Part shown: positions 60,606 to 64,000 of the stretch, piece by piece | How the letters are laid out: every line of letters starts with the position of its first letter | How positions within the stretch are numbered: position 1 is the stretch's first letter | From: Amoeboaphelidium protococcarum | Lineage: Eukaryota > Aphelidiomycota > Aphelidea | Direction of reading: 5' to 3' | Assembly (NCBI GenBank): GCA_023515745.1 | Contig: JALECJ010000003.1 | Location: 129,001 to 193,000 of the forward strand | DNA length: 64,000 nt | The notes under the pieces: model-generated | What the model was told of the DNA's origin: nothing | Database searches by the model: none | The model's input: the letters and a program-made list of their open reading frames with translations, nothing else | Translations under genes and position numbers: made by a program

Positions 60606-60859
60606 TCATAAAATATTCACAATACAGAGTGAAAGTCTTGACGCAATATTTTTATTATTCGAGCGATAATTAGCTTTTAATTAAAACTCAAAAAGTCGAT
60701 CTTACATAACAGGTTGAAGTAAAGTATTGATAAAGCTCCAATCAGGAGGCACACATTCCAATCAATCTTCGTCGGTTAATCACAATAGACGACGATAGTG
60801 CCTTTTCTCTTTCTCTCACATCTGCTTACTATCATTATCAATAGTGTAAAAGCAAAGTT

Positions 60860-62179
60860 ATGAAATAATTTACCGAAATCGCGTTATTACTCATTGCCGG
60901 AGTCTGCTCTGTGACGGCTAATCAGCAACAACATGCTTTCACGTCATCATCCGAGATGAATGTGGAGAGATTTGATGGCCACAAGCTGGTGTCTGTGTGC
61001 GATAAGAGCGCCTCTACTCTGAAATTCATCCAGGAAATGGATGTGTGGGGTGGCGATGACAAGTGTCTGTACGTCAAGGTATCGCCAGAGTAGATGCCTG
61101 CTCTGGATCAGCAGGGAATATCGTATGGTGTGCTGAATCACAACATTCAGAAGGATGTTGATGCTGAGCTCGCTAGAATGGCCATCTTCCAGATGATGCC
61201 AGCTTCTGTTTAAAGTGACAATTGGTTTTCTGAATTCCACCGTTATGACGAAATCAAGGCTTGGTACAAGAATTTGGCTGAACGTAATTCCGAGTTTATC
61301 AAGTTCATTCCATCCATTGGTAAGACTTATGAAGGACGCGATTTGTTCGCTATTGAGATCAATACGCCTAATGGTGTCGCTGCTGAGAAGAAGCAAATCT
61401 ACTTCCAGAGTTAAATACACGCGCGTGAGTGGATCAGTGGTGCTACTGTGTAATATGTTGTCAATAAGCTCATTGATTAATTCAACAGTGGCGATGAAGA
61501 GGTTGTGGAGTTATTTTCCCGTGTCGAATTGCTGGTTGTGCCTATTGTTAATCCTGATGGTTATGAGTACACTCACACTGCTAACCGTCTGTGGAGAAAG
61601 AACAGAAAGCTCATCTCTGGCAGAACTTATGGTGTTGATCTGAATAGAAACTATGACGTGAACTGGGATTTTGCTGGTGGTGCTTCCAAGAATCCAAATT
61701 CCGAGACGTATAAGGGCGAGACTGCTGCTAGTGAAAATGAGATTCAGGCAGTTACTAGCTTCTTTTTGAATCATACTCGTATTGTGGGTGCTATTGATTT
61801 CCACTCCTTTAGTCAGTTGGTGCTGCGTCCCCTGGGCCACACTAACCGCAAGCCTCGCGATTATGATCGCTTGAAGGCCGTCGGTGATGGTATCTCTTCC
61901 GCTATCAAGTCTGTGAATGGAAAGGTGTACAAGAACATGCCTTCAGTTGATCTGTATCCAACCAGTGGTAGTGCTCATGATTGGTTTTATGCGTCTGAAG
62001 ATGTGAAGAAGAGATATGACGGGCAGAGAATCTATGGCTTCACCATTGAGTTGAGACCAAGATCCATGTGGGAGGGTGGCTTTATTATCAGCCCAAAGCA
62101 GATTGTCCCTACTGGAGAAGAGATTTACAATGCAATGCTGTACTTTATGGACGAGGCTGAGAAGAATCATCTGTATTGA
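60860..62179 (+). CDS. M14 carboxypeptidase A-type metalloprotease, secreted
   Basis: 439 codons, intronless. Signal peptide (about 1-20; FTEIALLLIAGVCSVTA), an activation-like propeptide (30-125), then the catalytic domain: QIHAREWISGATVQYVV near 187 (zinc ligands His and Glu), LLVVPIVNPDGYEYTHT, LWRKNR and GVDLNRNYD (substrate-binding Arg), AIDFHSFSQLVLRP (third zinc ligand) and YGFTIELRP near 395 (catalytic Glu). Ligands and catalytic residues are complete, so it should be active. It removes C-terminal residues from peptides, secreted or vacuolar, complementing the pepsin-like protease in the window. Confidence 0.93.
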
Positions 62180-62277
62180 TCTTAAAAGAGTTCTTATGTG
62201 ACGCGCATTTATGTTGCGAAATATAATTATATTCTTTATATTGACCGTTGATGTTGATTTATTATTATCATCGTTAT

Positions 62278-63069
62278 TCAATTAGATTCCACAATCTGAG
62301 TCAATTTCGGAACATCTTACAACGCCCCATCTTCTCGAGCTAGACTTGGTATAGAGGCCACCCTCTTAATCAAACCTCTTTCAAAAATTTGAGAAGAAGC
62401 AACTTACTGTGCAAATTCTCTAATCTTCACCTCCTCCTCTTAGCTTCGCTTCTCCGGTATAGTCTTTGGTAATGACTGCAATTCACTATTATAGAGATCG
62501 ACAAACTCTTACAACAGAGCTTTACACAGTGACGTACAGTCTTTATGCAGTTCGGAAGTAGATGTAAATGAATTTTGAGTGTCTTTGCCCATCGCGGACA
62601 CTTGCAGGCCGCCTATTATCTATTCTAATTTAACCTGCATTAGTGTAATTTACGTTGGCTGCTTTGACTATTACCCACTCTTTTACTGCGATGACTGTGC
62701 CTGCGTACTAGTTGGTATATTGTGACCGCGCCTAGATTTTTAACGCTTGTGACCATACTTGACATCTCCAGATACCCCCAACCCACTCAAGTCACTGCCC
62801 ATTAGTTCATTTCTCTTATGCTAAAGCTAAGACTTCTTGGACTGATCATTCGGATCAACGGGAGTATTAAACTTTACGCATCCAATCTACCCTGAATCAA
62901 TTTCCCTTGACAGTTGCGACAGCACGGCAAGCAGGGATCCAGTAGCTTCGCTCCTATTAGCTCTTCGCTACTCTTCCAACGAGGCATATTCCTTCTACGT
63001 CCAAACGTGCTCAAACAGCACATCATTTGTATGACTAAAAGTAATGGTAAATTTCAAAGGATGCGCCAT
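62278..63069 (-). CDS. unknown protein, Gln/Ser-rich with coiled-coil C-terminus
   Basis: 263 codons, intronless, ATG to UGA, with about 20 in-frame UAR codons. The N-terminus MAHPLKFTITFSHTNDVLFE looks beta-like, then a helical stretch (YASLEEQRRANRSEATGSLL), a basic KYGHKRQKSRRGHN segment near 120 (possible nuclear signal), and a C-terminal coiled-coil-like half (LQEFVDLYNSELQSLPKTIP). I cannot place it in a family. It converges on the carboxypeptidase gene, tail to tail, 98 nt apart. Confidence 0.6.
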
Positions 63070-63781
63070 ACTTAATCTCTCTCACGTTTATAGAAATAGC
63101 GTTGGTAGAGGCGTTATTATTACTGGTATTTTAAGAGGAGTGTTTGGATCAAAAGACTGAGCTCTCGTAGTCTAAAACACTATTTGAAACAGCGAGTCTT
63201 TCTGCAAAGACGCAGGAGTAGAGAGCGGCGAAGTACTACATAGACGACAAGGCATGAGATAGAAGCCTCGAAACATGCCGTAGATATGTAACTTTTGTAA
63301 CTAATTAATACCTGAATATCATTTGTTTAAATCAAAATAAATTATGGATGGGACTTATGCGTTATTTGGTTAGAGACACCATTCAGCTACTTTCAATTTC
63401 GTGTTTTGCACTGAAATGTACCGCGTCAAAGATGCCAAGAGTATATCTTTTTCCCCTTGTAAATGCTCGATGACCATGTCAAATTTGGGAGGTGTCGTCA
63501 TTTGAAGTTTGAGACATATGAGGATGAGACATTCGAGAATGAACATGACCGGGATGATGGTCTTGAGACATTTTATGGTTTTGACTGTAATTTCGTTCCG
63601 CACAAGGAAAATCAAATGGAATGTGAAATATCAATTAATTTGCAATAACGCGATTGTGATAGAGCCCAATTAAAGTTGGAGTTATTGCATACAACTGCGC
63701 TCACGATGACTAAACATACGACAGACTGTGCAATAAAGAGCGCGATGTATGAAAATTTGACGAATTTTCTATTCTTGCAAA
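63070..63781. other. region between two divergent genes, possible small frames
   Basis: 712 nt. Two overlapping plus-strand frames exist (about 63343-63530 and 63463-63792 reading UAR as Gln), the second acidic (ETYEDETFENEHDRDD). Neither has family support and they overlap in different frames, so at most one, or one spliced gene, is real. Otherwise it is the 5' region of the CRN-like gene. Confidence 0.3.
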
Positions 63782-64000
63782 ATGTCGAGTGACCAGTAGC
63801 GAATTTGGTATTCTCTTGTGCAGGCTGATGGTACACCATTTGGCAATTCTACCGCTGCCACTGTGCGTATGTCTATTAATTAAATCATTGATGACCTCCG
63901 CAAAGCAGTCAAGGCTGAAAATGAAGCTATACTTCCCAATGTCGTTGCTTCACAGTTGAAATTGTTCAAGAGCAAGGCAGATCTAACCGGCGAGCCAATG
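63782..64000 (+). CDS. Crinkler (CRN)-type effector N-terminus, cut by window end
   Basis: 73 codons to the window edge. MSSDQQRIWYSLVQADG opening, then INQIIDDLRKAVKAENEAIL and VVASQLKLFKSKADL reproduce the ubiquitin-like CRN N-terminal pattern (short hydrophobic core, then D-L-R/K-K-A-I/V-K-A-E/K-N, then L-x-L-F/W-K). CRN proteins occur in oomycetes, chytrids and some other fungi; the N-terminal module leads a variable C-terminal domain, often nucleic-acid- or kinase-related. There is no conventional signal peptide, as is common for CRNs. The C-terminal domain is outside the window, so its activity is unknown. Confidence 0.7.

Overview
This window reads as nuclear DNA of a fungus, most likely an early-diverging lineage. 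It has densely packed single-copy eukaryotic genes, spliceosomal introns of 51-78 nt, a velvet-domain protein (a fungal-specific family), a fungal-type sterol 3-ketoreductase (Erg27), secreted Ser/Thr-rich and protease proteins, and a Crinkler (CRN)-type effector gene running off the right edge. Families were recognised by eye; no database search was run.

The dominant property is a non-standard nuclear genetic code. Nearly every gene is cut into pieces if UAA and UAG are read as stops. With UAA/UAG = Gln and UGA = stop, about 30 long frames open, and invariant Gln positions are filled by UAR (Gln of the P4-ATPase DKTGTLTQN motif, Gln of the MSH2 and USP signatures, Gln of the kinase DIKPQN loop). 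Almost all genes end in UGA. Two short genes (GSKIP-like and the Ubc6-like E2) have no UGA where the protein should end but do have UAA, so UAA may sometimes still terminate.

Layout: 0-2.4 kb, an open partial frame of unknown family, one tRNA-Gly and two solo LTRs with 4-bp target duplications. 2.4-7 kb, a TFIIIC-like zinc-finger/WD protein and an unrecognised multipass membrane protein. 7-9.6 kb, remains of two different transposases. 9.6-17 kb, the SEACIT/GATOR2-type WDR24 homologue, a Ubp12/USP15-type deubiquitinase and a pepsin-like protease. 17-25 kb, mostly minus strand: Sen54, an MSH2 without its mismatch-binding domains, a predicted secreted kinase, a DDT/PHD protein and Oxa1, with a plus-strand GSKIP-like gene. 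25-40 kb, mostly plus strand: small secreted protein, velvet protein, Ubc6-like E2, Erg27, P4-ATPase, Cwc24, ARM-repeat protein, SANT-like protein, basic nuclear protein, secreted Asp/Ser/Thr-rich protein. 40-47 kb: ABCC transporter and Sec7-PH ARF-GEF (minus), TMCO1 homologue (plus). 47-64 kb: myotubularin, TIA1/Nam8-like RNA-binding protein, three-CCCH protein, Rrp44/Dis3, gamma-SNAP, a G-patch remnant, Tlg1/syntaxin-6, a mitochondrial TPR protein, carboxypeptidase A, an unknown protein and the CRN-like gene.

The genes do not form an operon-like system. They are housekeeping genes for RNA processing, membrane traffic and protein turnover, with secreted hydrolases and an effector-like gene that fit a host-associated or osmotrophic life. 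Seven confident introns share a TGTAG 3' splice site.
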